Positions 8,995 through 17,536 of a stretch of 32,720 nucleotides of DNA are shown piece by piece. The translations under genes and the position numbers were made by a program. How positions within the stretch are numbered: the first letter of the stretch is position 1; every line of letters starts with the position of its first letter. The notes beneath the pieces were generated by a model, which was not told where the DNA came from, did no database searches, and saw only the letters and a list, made by a program, of their open reading frames with translations. This DNA comes from a bacterium (GTDB taxonomy: Bacteria > AUK180), in NCBI GenBank assembly GCA_030622125.1, contig JAUXGM010000005.1, forward strand, positions 1-32,720, given 5' to 3'.

Positions 8995-9118
8995 GGTAAA
9001 TATCCTGACTTGAGTATCAAGCCTCGTCCTTCCCTTCCCGGTATCATCCAGTGGTATGAAGGATTTGTAACTCTCACAGTTGCGGGGACAGTTGCGGATT
9101 TTCACCACATTCCTTACC
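8995..9118 (-). promoter_or_regulatory. cobalamin riboswitch
   Basis: Minus strand: ggtaaggaatgtGGTGAAAATCCgcaactgtCCCCGCAACTGTGAg...ACCACTGGatgataCCGGGAAGGgaaggacgaggcttgatactcAAGTCAGGAtatttacc; P1 ends ggtaa/ttacc. Confidence 0.95.
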
Positions 9119-9194
9119 ATTTTTATTATAACAAAAAATATTAAATTTTTCAAAATTTTTTAATAAAACCAAGAAAATCCTTTTAAATTTTCTT

Positions 9195-10772
9195 TTATTT
9201 ATCTTCCATTAATTTCCGAATTATCGATGCCGAGACTAATGAAGCGTAACTATTTGAATCAAAAACCACCGCACCGGCTTCCACTAAGGTTTCCTTTACT
9301 TTGGTTTTGTTTTGCGGATCCTTATCTGTTCCCGTTATCGTTATGATAATAGTAATATTATATCCATCATTTTTTGCAATTTCCTTTGCCTTTTTTATGA
9401 TAGGGGCAAGCTCTTCTGCCGGTTCCATATTTGAACCGTAACCTAAAACAACATCAAGTAAGATAATTGCAACTTCGGGATCATTTGCCTCTTCTAATAT
9501 TTTTTTATTCCTAAGGGTAAAATCGATCATTGGATGTGGTCTTCCTACTGTAAATTCATCTTCACCGAGATCAATGAATGAATTTTTATGACTTTTCCAG
9601 GAGTCCTTTAACTTATATTTGGGATTTAAAGGAGAATTTCCGTAAACCTCGCCAATGTATTGTCTATGTATCAACATTGCTTCATCACAAAGCGTTCCGC
9701 CCGAAAACAAGCCCCTTACATATTTTTGATCAAGCGTTTTTCCATATGTTTCACTCTCAACAATCCGTTTAATTTCTTCGTTTCTTTTTGCAATATCTCT
9801 TTTAAATTCATTAAGGTCTTTTTTCTGTGATAAAGAACAGGAGATCAATGCCGCTTCTTCAAGTGTTTCTGCATTTATTATTTTTTCACTTTGTATTTTC
9901 TCGGAATTTCCGCCAAGGAAAACGGCAACAACGGGTTTTGAAACATTTGCTTCAATATAATTGACCACATCGGAAACTACCGTATCGGCAGGCGGTTTGG
10001 AAATAAGAGTTATTATCTTCGTTTGCTCATCTTCATTTAATGCCTTAATCCCTTCTAAGAACATTATGCCGCCAATATCTTTTTTTACATCTCTGCCGCC
10101 GGTACCGATTCCCTGAGATATTCCGCAACCATTATTTGAAATAATAGAACTCACCTCTTGCAATCCCGTACCGGATGCTGCAACAAGTCCGATTTCTCCT
10201 CTTTCAACAACATTGGCAAAACCAAGTGGTGTACCATTTATTATTGCTGTTCCACAATCCGGTCCCATTACCAACAATCCATTCTCTCTTCCGAATTTTT
10301 TTAATTCCAGTTCCTTTTCTATAGAAACATTATCCGAAAAAAGCATTATATGAAGTCCTTTTTTTAATGCTTTCATTGCTTCATCTCCCGCATATTTACC
10401 TGCAATAGAGATAATGGCAAGGTTTGCATCCGGCAAAAAATCAAACGCGCCTTCGATACTTTTAGGCAGATATTCTCCCGTTTTAAGCGTTTTATTTTTC
10501 TTTTCTTTTAGAATCTCATCTATTTTTTGAAAGGCATATTCTGCAATATTCTCGGTTTCCGCATTTACCGCTATTAAAAGATCGGAATCAATGGCATCCG
10601 TAAATTCTTTTAAAAGTAACTTAGAGGTTTTTAAAATCGATTTATTTTGTTCGGTTCCCATAACGATGGCAACATCAATAACGCCCTCCATTTTAGTAGC
10701 CTCTTTTGAAACAAGCATCAATGAGACCGAATCGTAGTACTCGCCTTTTTTTATAATACCTTTCGTAAACAT
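9195..10772 (-). CDS. fdrA: FdrA family protein (succinyl-CoA synthetase-like; AllF-like)
   Basis: 525 aa; GLLVMGPDCGTAIINGTPLGFANVVERGEIGLVAASGTGLQEVSSIISNNGCGISQGIGTGGRD and LFSGGTLCDEAM are FdrA hallmarks. Confidence 0.92.
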   Translation of the reverse strand: MFTKGIIKKGEYYDSVSLMLVSKEATKMEGVIDVAIVMGTEQNKSILKTSKLLLKEFTDAIDSDLLIAVNAETENIAEYAFQKIDEILKEKKNKTLKTGEYLPKSIEGAFDFLPDANLAIISIAGKYAGDEAMKALKKGLHIMLFSDNVSIEKELELKKFGRENGLLVMGPDCGTAIINGTPLGFANVVERGEIGLVAASGTGLQEVSSIISNNGCGISQGIGTGGRDVKKDIGGIMFLEGIKALNEDEQTKIITLISKPPADTVVSDVVNYIEANVSKPVVAVFLGGNSEKIQSEKIINAETLEEAALISCSLSQKKDLNEFKRDIAKRNEEIKRIVESETYGKTLDQKYVRGLFSGGTLCDEAMLIHRQYIGEVYGNSPLNPKYKLKDSWKSHKNSFIDLGEDEFTVGRPHPMIDFTLRNKKILEEANDPEVAIILLDVVLGYGSNMEPAEELAPIIKKAKEIAKNDGYNITIIITITGTDKDPQNKTKVKETLVEAGAVVFDSNSYASLVSASIIRKLMEDK

Positions 10773-11621
10773 TCAATCCTCCAAATCAAATAATTTCTGC
10801 ATTGTAATTATGAAACCCGTCAATATATCCGCACCTGATGTTTCCCCGATATTTAAATAATTCATAATCGCTACATTAATATCTTTGTTTTCCGTAAATG
10901 CAATGAATAAATTTTTAAATTTCATATAATATCTTCCGATATATGAATAATAAAGAAATGTTTTTGAAATAATGTTCGTTTTATTTGATGTTTTATAGAG
11001 AGATTTTCGAATATCAAAAGTAGATTTTCCGGTAATTTTTTCATAGACACCTAATCCCAATAAAATACCATTGATAAGATCATCTCCTTGGGGCGTCAAT
11101 CCTATGCCTGTCCCCGATAATTTTATACCGTTTTTAAATTCACTTGCCAAAAGATCATTCGTTCCCTTTTTCAGATATTGCATTAAATTTCTTTTGAACG
11201 GAGAATTAAAATTTCTCTCTTTAAGACTGTCTAAAAGAAAGATAGCACTTATCGGATTTCCTTTTTTAATAATCATTTTTTTTAAGATCTTAATATTTTT
11301 TATAAATATGCTTCTATCAAAAGAAATATTCGGCAAGCGATCATCATAATAATTTAGCTCCTCCTGAAAATATTCATAGTCATTTATACAAACGCTATGA
11401 TCCCTAATAATTAAAGTCATATTGTTAAAATCTTTTATATCATCAACTACAATATTATTGGGACCTCCACCGATCTTGTTTGATACGATTGAAATTAAAT
11501 GGTCGTCTTCATCAATGAAATTGATAACATTTGTAAAAAGAGATTGAATTATCAGCTCCCGCTTTTTTAACAAGATATCTTTACCAACAGAAATAATTGT
11601 AGGACTAATTTTTAACTTCAT
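10773..11621 (-). CDS. DUF2877 (AllH/YlbF-like) protein
   Basis: GTGIGLTPQGDDLINGILLGL motif; stop codon directly abuts the fdrA start (TGAATG). Confidence 0.8.
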   Translation of the reverse strand: MKLKISPTIISVGKDILLKKRELIIQSLFTNVINFIDEDDHLISIVSNKIGGGPNNIVVDDIKDFNNMTLIIRDHSVCINDYEYFQEELNYYDDRLPNISFDRSIFIKNIKILKKMIIKKGNPISAIFLLDSLKERNFNSPFKRNLMQYLKKGTNDLLASEFKNGIKLSGTGIGLTPQGDDLINGILLGLGVYEKITGKSTFDIRKSLYKTSNKTNIISKTFLYYSYIGRYYMKFKNLFIAFTENKDINVAIMNYLNIGETSGADILTGFIITMQKLFDLED

Positions 11622-11676
11622 TTTAATTTAAAATAATTATAGCAAAATCCTTAATTTCAGTCAAATATTTTTTTTT

Positions 11677-11870
11677 GGGGACGGTGGTTAGTTTGATTAG
11701 TTTACTTACATATTACTATGTATTCTTTTTCGCCATATTTCTTTTATCATTGGGAAGTATTACTTTAACGGTTTTAAGAATTGTTTTTGTGATTTTTTTG
11801 TTAAAATCCTAATTTCTGATATATAGGCATATAAAAGTTTAATAAGTTAATGTAAACTAACCACCGTCCC
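11677..11870. repeat. ~194-bp segment bounded by 17-bp perfect inverted repeats, REP/BIME-like
   Basis: gggacggtggttagttt (11678..11694) and aaactaaccaccgtccc (11854..11870). Confidence 0.7.
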
Positions 11871-12311
11871 TATTAAAAGAGCTGTAAATATTCCAACGAA
11901 CATTCCAATTATGACTTGAAAGCTTGTATGTCCAAGTAATTCTTTAAATCTCCCTGGAATAAGTTTTTTATCTTTAAAAAATTCATCCATCATCTTATTA
12001 AGAATACGTGCTTGCATTCCAACGGCTCTTCGCACACTTTGAGCATCAAACATAACGATAAACGCAAATATACACGAAATAGCAAATAAACCGCTACCAA
12101 ATCCATAATATAATCCTATAGATGTTGCCAATCCGCTTACAATCGCAGAATGTGCAGAAGGCATGCCGCCGGTTGATAGATAAATATGAAAATCAAATTT
12201 TTTATTTTTAATAACCAATACAATTAGCTTTATTGTTTGTGCAACTAACCATGAGAATATTGCTGCAATAATTGGAATATTAAGATACCATTTTTCATTA
12301 ATACAGTTCAT
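11847..12311 (-). CDS. divergent PAP2 family protein (DUF212)
   Basis: STGGMPSAHSAIVSGLAT and FDAQSVRRAVGMQARILN motifs; start chosen at MNCINEKWYLNI, 1 nt after the upstream gene's stop. Confidence 0.85.
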   Translation of the reverse strand: MNCINEKWYLNIPIIAAIFSWLVAQTIKLIVLVIKNKKFDFHIYLSTGGMPSAHSAIVSGLATSIGLYYGFGSGLFAISCIFAFIVMFDAQSVRRAVGMQARILNKMMDEFFKDKKLIPGRFKELLGHTSFQVIIGMFVGIFTALLIGTVVSLH

Positions 12312-12312
12312 T

Positions 12313-13938
12313 TTATAAAATCGGTGGTCTATATAGTCCATTTGAAATTTTTTCAAGATCCTTAACGGATTTCGCAGCAAGTAATTTTTTATTTGCCCTT
12401 TTAATATCAATACCTAAATCTTCGGGTGTTTGTATCAGCTTTTTCTTTCTCAAGTGCAATATCTCTTTTTCGGAGATGGTTTTCCCAACTTCCGTATCAC
12501 CTGCAATACCGGCAACTACCTTCATTCTTGTTTCAATATTCATACATTTATGTAGATAGCCAATACCTTTTTCCGTAACAATATGCGTTATCTGATCACC
12601 TGAAATCATTATGGGTGGAACACGAAAAAAACCTTCTCTGCATAGATCCATTGCATCAAGTTGATTTTTAAAAACAGGAATTCCCTTTTTCTCACTTACT
12701 GTGGGAGTGATCTGAACCACAAGTTTTCGACCGTATATAACATCATTTTCTTTATGTCCAGCCATTTTAAAGGTTTTAGTATAATGCCTCCTCCCGGGAG
12801 GAGTAGAACCTAAATTCGGAGCACCACCGAAACCGGCGATCATTCCTTTAATAGCGGTTGAGCTGTTTCCATATTTATCTATTTGCAATGTTGCACCGAT
12901 AAAAAGATCAATGGCATATAAACCGGCAGTGTGTGCATTACTTCTACTTGACCTCATTGTTCCGTCAGGTCCAAGACTAAAAATATCGCCTCTCGCCTTG
13001 ATATACTTTTCCATACCGGGTTCACTTCCAAAGGAATAAATATGTTTAACAAATCCTGCTTCAATGGCGGGTATCATTGTCGGGTGAGGGTTCAATGCCC
13101 AATGAGTGCAATATTTTCCTTTCATACCAAGTTCTTCGCCATAAGTAGGTAACAGCAATTCAATTGCAGCTGTCGGATAACCGATGCCATGATTCAATGT
13201 TTTTACTGCATACTTTTTATAGATACCCTTTAATACCATCATTGCCATCAATACCTGTTTATCGGTGATATTTGCAGGATCTCTTGTAAAAAGCGGTTTT
13301 ACATAACAATCCTTTCCTGTTTCAATAATGAAATCTACCCAATCACCGGGAATATCCACTCTTGGTAATTTATCTACCTTTTTTTTAACCTGTGCAATTA
13401 CAATCCCGCCGTTAAATTTTGTTGCCTCCGTGATTATGGGTGTTTCTTCGGTATTAAAACCCGTATAAAGATTGCCTTTCTCGTCTCCATATTCGGCGGC
13501 AATTAAACTTACATTAGGATATAGATCTATAAAGTATCTTCCAAAAAGTTCCAAATATGTATGAATCGCACCGATCTCAACCTTTTTTTCTTTTACAATA
13601 TTATACAATTGTTTCGCCTGTGGTCCGGAAAACGCAAAATCCAATTTTTTCGCAATCCCTTTTTCAAATAATTCAATATGTTCGGGTAAAACTATGGAGG
13701 ATTGAACCATATGCAGGTTATTTATTTTTTTAGGATCAATTTTTACAATTTTTTTTGCAAGATAATCCGCTTGTTTTTGATTGTTGCCTTCAAGGCATAC
13801 CCTATCTTTTGATTTTATAACACTTTCAAAAAGATTAATTGTATCGGAACTTTTCACATATTTTGTTTTACCATCGGTTAATTTGTTCCCCTTTTTCAAT
13901 CTTTTTTCATAATTGGTTTTTCTTTTATCAAATTTCAT
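12313..13938 (-). CDS. mdcA: malonate decarboxylase alpha subunit-like acyl/CoA transferase
   Basis: RVCLEGNNQKQADYLAKKI, LHMVQSSIVLPEHIELFEKGIAKKLDFAFSGPQ, DWVDFIIETG, TLNHGIGYPTAAIELLLPTYGEELG, KYCTHWALNPHPTMIPAIEAGFV match MdcA strongly. Confidence 0.92.
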   Translation of the reverse strand: MKFDKRKTNYEKRLKKGNKLTDGKTKYVKSSDTINLFESVIKSKDRVCLEGNNQKQADYLAKKIVKIDPKKINNLHMVQSSIVLPEHIELFEKGIAKKLDFAFSGPQAKQLYNIVKEKKVEIGAIHTYLELFGRYFIDLYPNVSLIAAEYGDEKGNLYTGFNTEETPIITEATKFNGGIVIAQVKKKVDKLPRVDIPGDWVDFIIETGKDCYVKPLFTRDPANITDKQVLMAMMVLKGIYKKYAVKTLNHGIGYPTAAIELLLPTYGEELGMKGKYCTHWALNPHPTMIPAIEAGFVKHIYSFGSEPGMEKYIKARGDIFSLGPDGTMRSSRSNAHTAGLYAIDLFIGATLQIDKYGNSSTAIKGMIAGFGGAPNLGSTPPGRRHYTKTFKMAGHKENDVIYGRKLVVQITPTVSEKKGIPVFKNQLDAMDLCREGFFRVPPIMISGDQITHIVTEKGIGYLHKCMNIETRMKVVAGIAGDTEVGKTISEKEILHLRKKKLIQTPEDLGIDIKRANKKLLAAKSVKDLEKISNGLYRPPIL

Positions 13939-14834
13939 TTTTTCTTTCCTTTAATTCTTCTATACGGTTCAAAACCACTCTTTGCATCAAGTGTGAGATA
14001 GTCTTTGTATGATTTAACATTTCTATCTTCCAAATGATCAAATAGCATTGGAGAATTTGAACCGAATGTAATTTTTTTTATCGGATCGGGATCAAGTTCT
14101 GCAAAAATGATCTCCTCTGTCCCTCTTCCAAGAGCCAATACCCGAGCAATCGGTGAAACGATCATTGAATGTCCAAAAAAATAATTATTTGCTGCATCCG
14201 GTCCAATGGAATTTACTGCAACAATATAGGTATGATTATCATAAGCTCTCGCCTTATTTGTCATCTCCCAAATATCATAACTTCTAAGTAAAGCGGAAGG
14301 TCTAACAATGATCTCAGCACCTTGGACAGCAAGAATCCTTGCAACCTCAGGGAAATCACCATCATAACATATCATCATTCCGATCTTCCCGAATTCCGTT
14401 TCGATTATATTGTATTTATCTCCCGGAGTGGTCCATCCGCCTTCTTTTGTGATCCTCTCTGTGGGGAAAAGATGTGTCTTTCTGTAAACTCCCGCAATTT
14501 CACCATTGGGATCAATTAGAAATGCACTGTTGTAGATAATATTTTTTTCTTTTGACTTTTCATAACTTGGTATTACCGTGTATGTATTTTGCTCTTTACT
14601 TAACTTCATAATTGGTTTTAAAGCATCTTCGATCGAATCCGGTAAAAATTTATAAAATTCAGATAATTTCATTCCCGGTGAAAATCCCGTCGTAACCGTT
14701 TCCGGAAAGATTACTAATCTTGCATTTGTTTCCTCCACTGCTTTCTTGCACCAGTAACATACCTTTTCAACATTTTTTTCAATATTATTCGGTGTAACGG
14801 AAATTTGAACACCCGCAACTATAACTCTTTTCAT
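13935..14834 (-). CDS. nitrilase-superfamily carbon-nitrogen hydrolase
   Basis: Glu-Lys-Cys triad contexts VIFPETV, YRKTHLFP, MMICYDGDFPE; 4-bp overlap with mdcA. Confidence 0.93.
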   Translation of the reverse strand: MKRVIVAGVQISVTPNNIEKNVEKVCYWCKKAVEETNARLVIFPETVTTGFSPGMKLSEFYKFLPDSIEDALKPIMKLSKEQNTYTVIPSYEKSKEKNIIYNSAFLIDPNGEIAGVYRKTHLFPTERITKEGGWTTPGDKYNIIETEFGKIGMMICYDGDFPEVARILAVQGAEIIVRPSALLRSYDIWEMTNKARAYDNHTYIVAVNSIGPDAANNYFFGHSMIVSPIARVLALGRGTEEIIFAELDPDPIKKITFGSNSPMLFDHLEDRNVKSYKDYLTLDAKSGFEPYRRIKGKKK

Positions 14835-14853
14835 TTATTGGTCATCCTCCATA

Positions 14854-15654
14854 TTAAACTCCAAGATTATCAAATAATGTTCCTTGTCTTTTGTTTTTAG
14901 CTGTTATATCTTTTTTAATCTCGGTAATGTTATTATCCAATCTCTTTAATATAAGATTATAATATTCTTCTGAAATTTCCATTGTTATAAAATGCCTTTT
15001 TAATTTTTTAGCAACCGATGCTGTTGTTCCTGTTCCTCCAAAAGGATCCAAGATGATATCTTTTTCATCAGAACTTGCACTGATTATTCTTTCTAAAAGA
15101 GCTTCGGGCATTTGGCAGGGATGATTTCCCAATCGTTCTTTAAATGTTCCACAAACTCTTGAAAATTGCCAAACATCATCCGGAATTTTTCCAAGGGGAT
15201 TTGCTCTTTTATCATTATAAATAAGTTGTCTTGCAGATGGAATTCGTATTTGTTTGTCATTAAATGTAAATTGTTTTTTATCTTTTGTAAAATAAAAAAT
15301 ATGTGTATGTACCCGATTAAATTTTTTCCTTTGATTTTGTCCAAAAGTATAATACCATATAATCCAATTTCTAAAATAGAACTCCAATTTTTTTAAAATT
15401 AAATTTATTTCCGCTGCGAATTCATCACCGATTGCAATATAGATTGCTCCGTTTTTTTTAAGTAATCTATAAGATTCTTTTATCCATTTCTCTGACCAAT
15501 TATAATATTCTTCATAAGGCATCTTATCATTGTGAACATCATATTTTATTCCTATATTAAAAGGCGGATCAGCAAATATTAAATCTATGGAATTATTCGG
15601 GAATTCCTTCATAATTTCTATACAATCACCTAAATACACTTTATTTAATTCCAT
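14854..15654 (-). CDS. site-specific DNA amino-methyltransferase (beta-type motif order)
   Basis: Motif IV FADPPFNIG near the N-terminus, motif I ILDPFGGTGTTASVA near the C-terminus; start at MELNKVYLGDC just after the nuclease stop. Confidence 0.9.
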   Translation of the reverse strand: MELNKVYLGDCIEIMKEFPNNSIDLIFADPPFNIGIKYDVHNDKMPYEEYYNWSEKWIKESYRLLKKNGAIYIAIGDEFAAEINLILKKLEFYFRNWIIWYYTFGQNQRKKFNRVHTHIFYFTKDKKQFTFNDKQIRIPSARQLIYNDKRANPLGKIPDDVWQFSRVCGTFKERLGNHPCQMPEALLERIISASSDEKDIILDPFGGTGTTASVAKKLKRHFITMEISEEYYNLILKRLDNNITEIKKDITAKNKRQGTLFDNLGV

Positions 15655-15656
15655 TA

Positions 15657-16493
15657 TTATTCTCCTATTTTGAATAATTGACATGGTTTTATCTTGAATT
15701 GCAATTTTGTCGGGTCAGGTGTACCACCTTTCCTTTGCATAGTAATTTTTCCAATATACAAACTTCCTCTTGGTGAAATTTTTACATCACCAGTGCCAAA
15801 AAAATTCATTGTAGTATTAATATCTTTAAGCATCCAGTCTGTTGTCTTTTCCTGTTTATTTAGTCTTGTAACTAATACCCAGCCAGCTGAAAGTCCACCT
15901 CTTCCTTTAATAATATCGCTTACTATAAGAATTTTATTTTTGTCAATGAAATGAATGATTTTTTTCAAAATCGTATTCGGTATTTCATTTAAAAACAATC
16001 TTCTGTTATCTTGCAATTTTATTTTACCAATTAATTTTCTCTGAGTTTTAGGGAGAATTTCACCAGTAAAAAGTTTTAACCACAAAGCTATTTCATTATC
16101 AAATCCCCACATTTTTTGATAAGCATTAACAGTTCTTTTGTCTATTTGATTATAATCAGCATCAGAGTTTGCTTTTTTAAGTGATAGATTTTCTATTTTA
16201 AATATGTTTCCAATCTTAATAATAATTCTTATTTGGACATCTGCCTTTTTAAATTTAATGAATTTTTCATATTCCCTTTCATCTACTTTAAATTTACTTA
16301 AATCATTTTTTTTAATTCTAACAGGAATTTGAATTGCTTTCACAGAATTAAGTTTTTTAATATTATAGCCCATAATTTTAAGCCATTCTTGTGCCTCTTG
16401 ATCTTTTTTCCAATTATTAAATTTTTTACAGATATCTTTTTCATTTGTGAATCCACCCTTTGCGGTTTTTGAACCGAGTTCCGCTTTATTCAT
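15657..16493 (-). CDS. type II restriction endonuclease, HinP1I-like
   Basis: N-terminus MNKAELGSKTAKGGFTNEKDICKKFNNWKKDQEAQEWLKIMGYN and C-terminal GRGGLSAGWVLV...ISPRGSLYIGKITMQRKGG...LQFKI resemble recalled R.HinP1I; adjacent methyltransferase. Confidence 0.82.
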   Translation of the reverse strand: MNKAELGSKTAKGGFTNEKDICKKFNNWKKDQEAQEWLKIMGYNIKKLNSVKAIQIPVRIKKNDLSKFKVDEREYEKFIKFKKADVQIRIIIKIGNIFKIENLSLKKANSDADYNQIDKRTVNAYQKMWGFDNEIALWLKLFTGEILPKTQRKLIGKIKLQDNRRLFLNEIPNTILKKIIHFIDKNKILIVSDIIKGRGGLSAGWVLVTRLNKQEKTTDWMLKDINTTMNFFGTGDVKISPRGSLYIGKITMQRKGGTPDPTKLQFKIKPCQLFKIGE

Positions 16494-16662
16494 ATTTTCT
16501 TCTCATAAAGGTAAATTTTAACATTTATTTCTCTCATTAGCATTTTTATATTATATCATTTCTTCATTATTTTTCAAAATTATTTTTTTTCCCGGGACAG
16601 ACCAAAGAAAGAGGATCAAAAATAGAGGTTGGTGAAAAAACAAAAAGAGAGATTATCACGAT

Positions 16663-16694
16663 GGAGTTTACCCCGCATCAACGGGGGAAACTCC
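16663..16694 (+). repeat. palindrome ggagtttaccccgcatcaacgggggaaactcc
   Basis: Inverted arms ggagttt/aaactcc with inner cccc/gggg. Confidence 0.65.
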
Positions 16695-16696
16695 AA

Positions 16697-16725
16697 AGAT
16701 GGATTCCTGCTTTCGCAGGAATGAC
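16697..16725 (+). repeat. agatggattcctgctttcgcaggaatgac repeat, copy 1
   Basis: Hairpin attcctgc-tttc-gcaggaat; second copy at 16774. Confidence 0.8.
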
Positions 16726-16733
16726 GAGATACA

Positions 16734-16761
16734 AACTAAAAACTAAAAGTGTAAAGTAAAG
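16734..16761 (+). repeat. four-unit 7-nt array
   Basis: aactaaa aactaaa agtgtaa agtaaag, lying between the two hairpin copies. Confidence 0.5.
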
Positions 16762-16773
16762 AATAATAAGAAA

Positions 16774-16802
16774 AGATGGATTCCTGCCTTCGCAGGAATG
16801 AC
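16774..16802 (+). repeat. agatggattcctgccttcgcaggaatgac repeat, copy 2
   Basis: 28/29 identical to 16697..16725. Confidence 0.8.
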
Positions 16803-16903
16803 AGATGGATTGGCGGGCTGTGGTTATTAAATTAATGAAGAATCATAAAAATTCTGCTTCTTAATTTGAAAAAAATTAAATATTTTGATATAATAAAAGT
16901 TAA

Positions 16904-17536
16904 GTGAATATGAATCCGTTATTGTTGGGTATTGCCCAAGCCCTTATTGTTTTAATTTCCATTTCTGTCCATGAGGCGTCACACGCTTATGCCGCATACA
17001 AAATGGGTGATCCTACGGCAATGCATCTCGGAAGGGTAACATTAAACCCTTTGAAACACATAGATCTATGGGGAACGATCATAATCCCATTGATACTAAT
17101 TCTTTCAAGGGTTGGTTTTGTTGTGGGGTGGGCAAAACCGGTTCCAATTAATCCGAATAACTTTGAAGATAGAAAAAAGGGAGAGATAATCGTTTCGCTT
17201 GCAGGACCGCTTTCAAATCTTCTTCTTGCTACTGTTGTCGGGCTATTGATGAGATTTCTCTTTAGCGCACAAATAGGGAATAATATTCTATTCAACCTTC
17301 TTTTTCTCATCTTCGCTATAAATATACTGCTTGCCTTTTTTAATCTTATTCCTATTCCGCCGCTTGATGGTTCTCATGTACTTGAAAATATGCTTTCTTA
17401 TAAAGCGAAAGAGGTTTATCGGAGAATAGCACCATTTTCCTTTATTATTATCCTTATTCTTATAAATGTGATATCTCCGCTATTTTTTCTTATCTTACGA
17501 TTTTTTGCAAAAATAATTATAGGAATATCTCTATAA
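16904..17536 (+). CDS. site-2 protease family (M50) membrane metallopeptidase
   Basis: SVHEASHAYAAYKMGDPTA (HExxH) and NLIPIPPLDGSHVL; GTG start. Confidence 0.93.
   Translation: MNMNPLLLGIAQALIVLISISVHEASHAYAAYKMGDPTAMHLGRVTLNPLKHIDLWGTIIIPLILILSRVGFVVGWAKPVPINPNNFEDRKKGEIIVSLAGPLSNLLLATVVGLLMRFLFSAQIGNNILFNLLFLIFAINILLAFFNLIPIPPLDGSHVLENMLSYKAKEVYRRIAPFSFIIILILINVISPLFFLILRFFAKIIIGISL

Noticed and set aside
9121-9194. Possible rho-independent terminator between fdrA and the riboswitch
   Set aside because: A/T-rich runs but no convincing GC stem; no feature called.
15093-15396. ORFs on both strands inside the methyltransferase gene
   Set aside because: Alternative frames of a gene with conserved methyltransferase motifs.
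14854-16493. R-M pair as part of the nitrilase/MdcA operon function
   Set aside because: Genes are head-to-tail with a 20-bp gap, but restriction-modification pairs insert widely; adjacency alone does not support a functional link.
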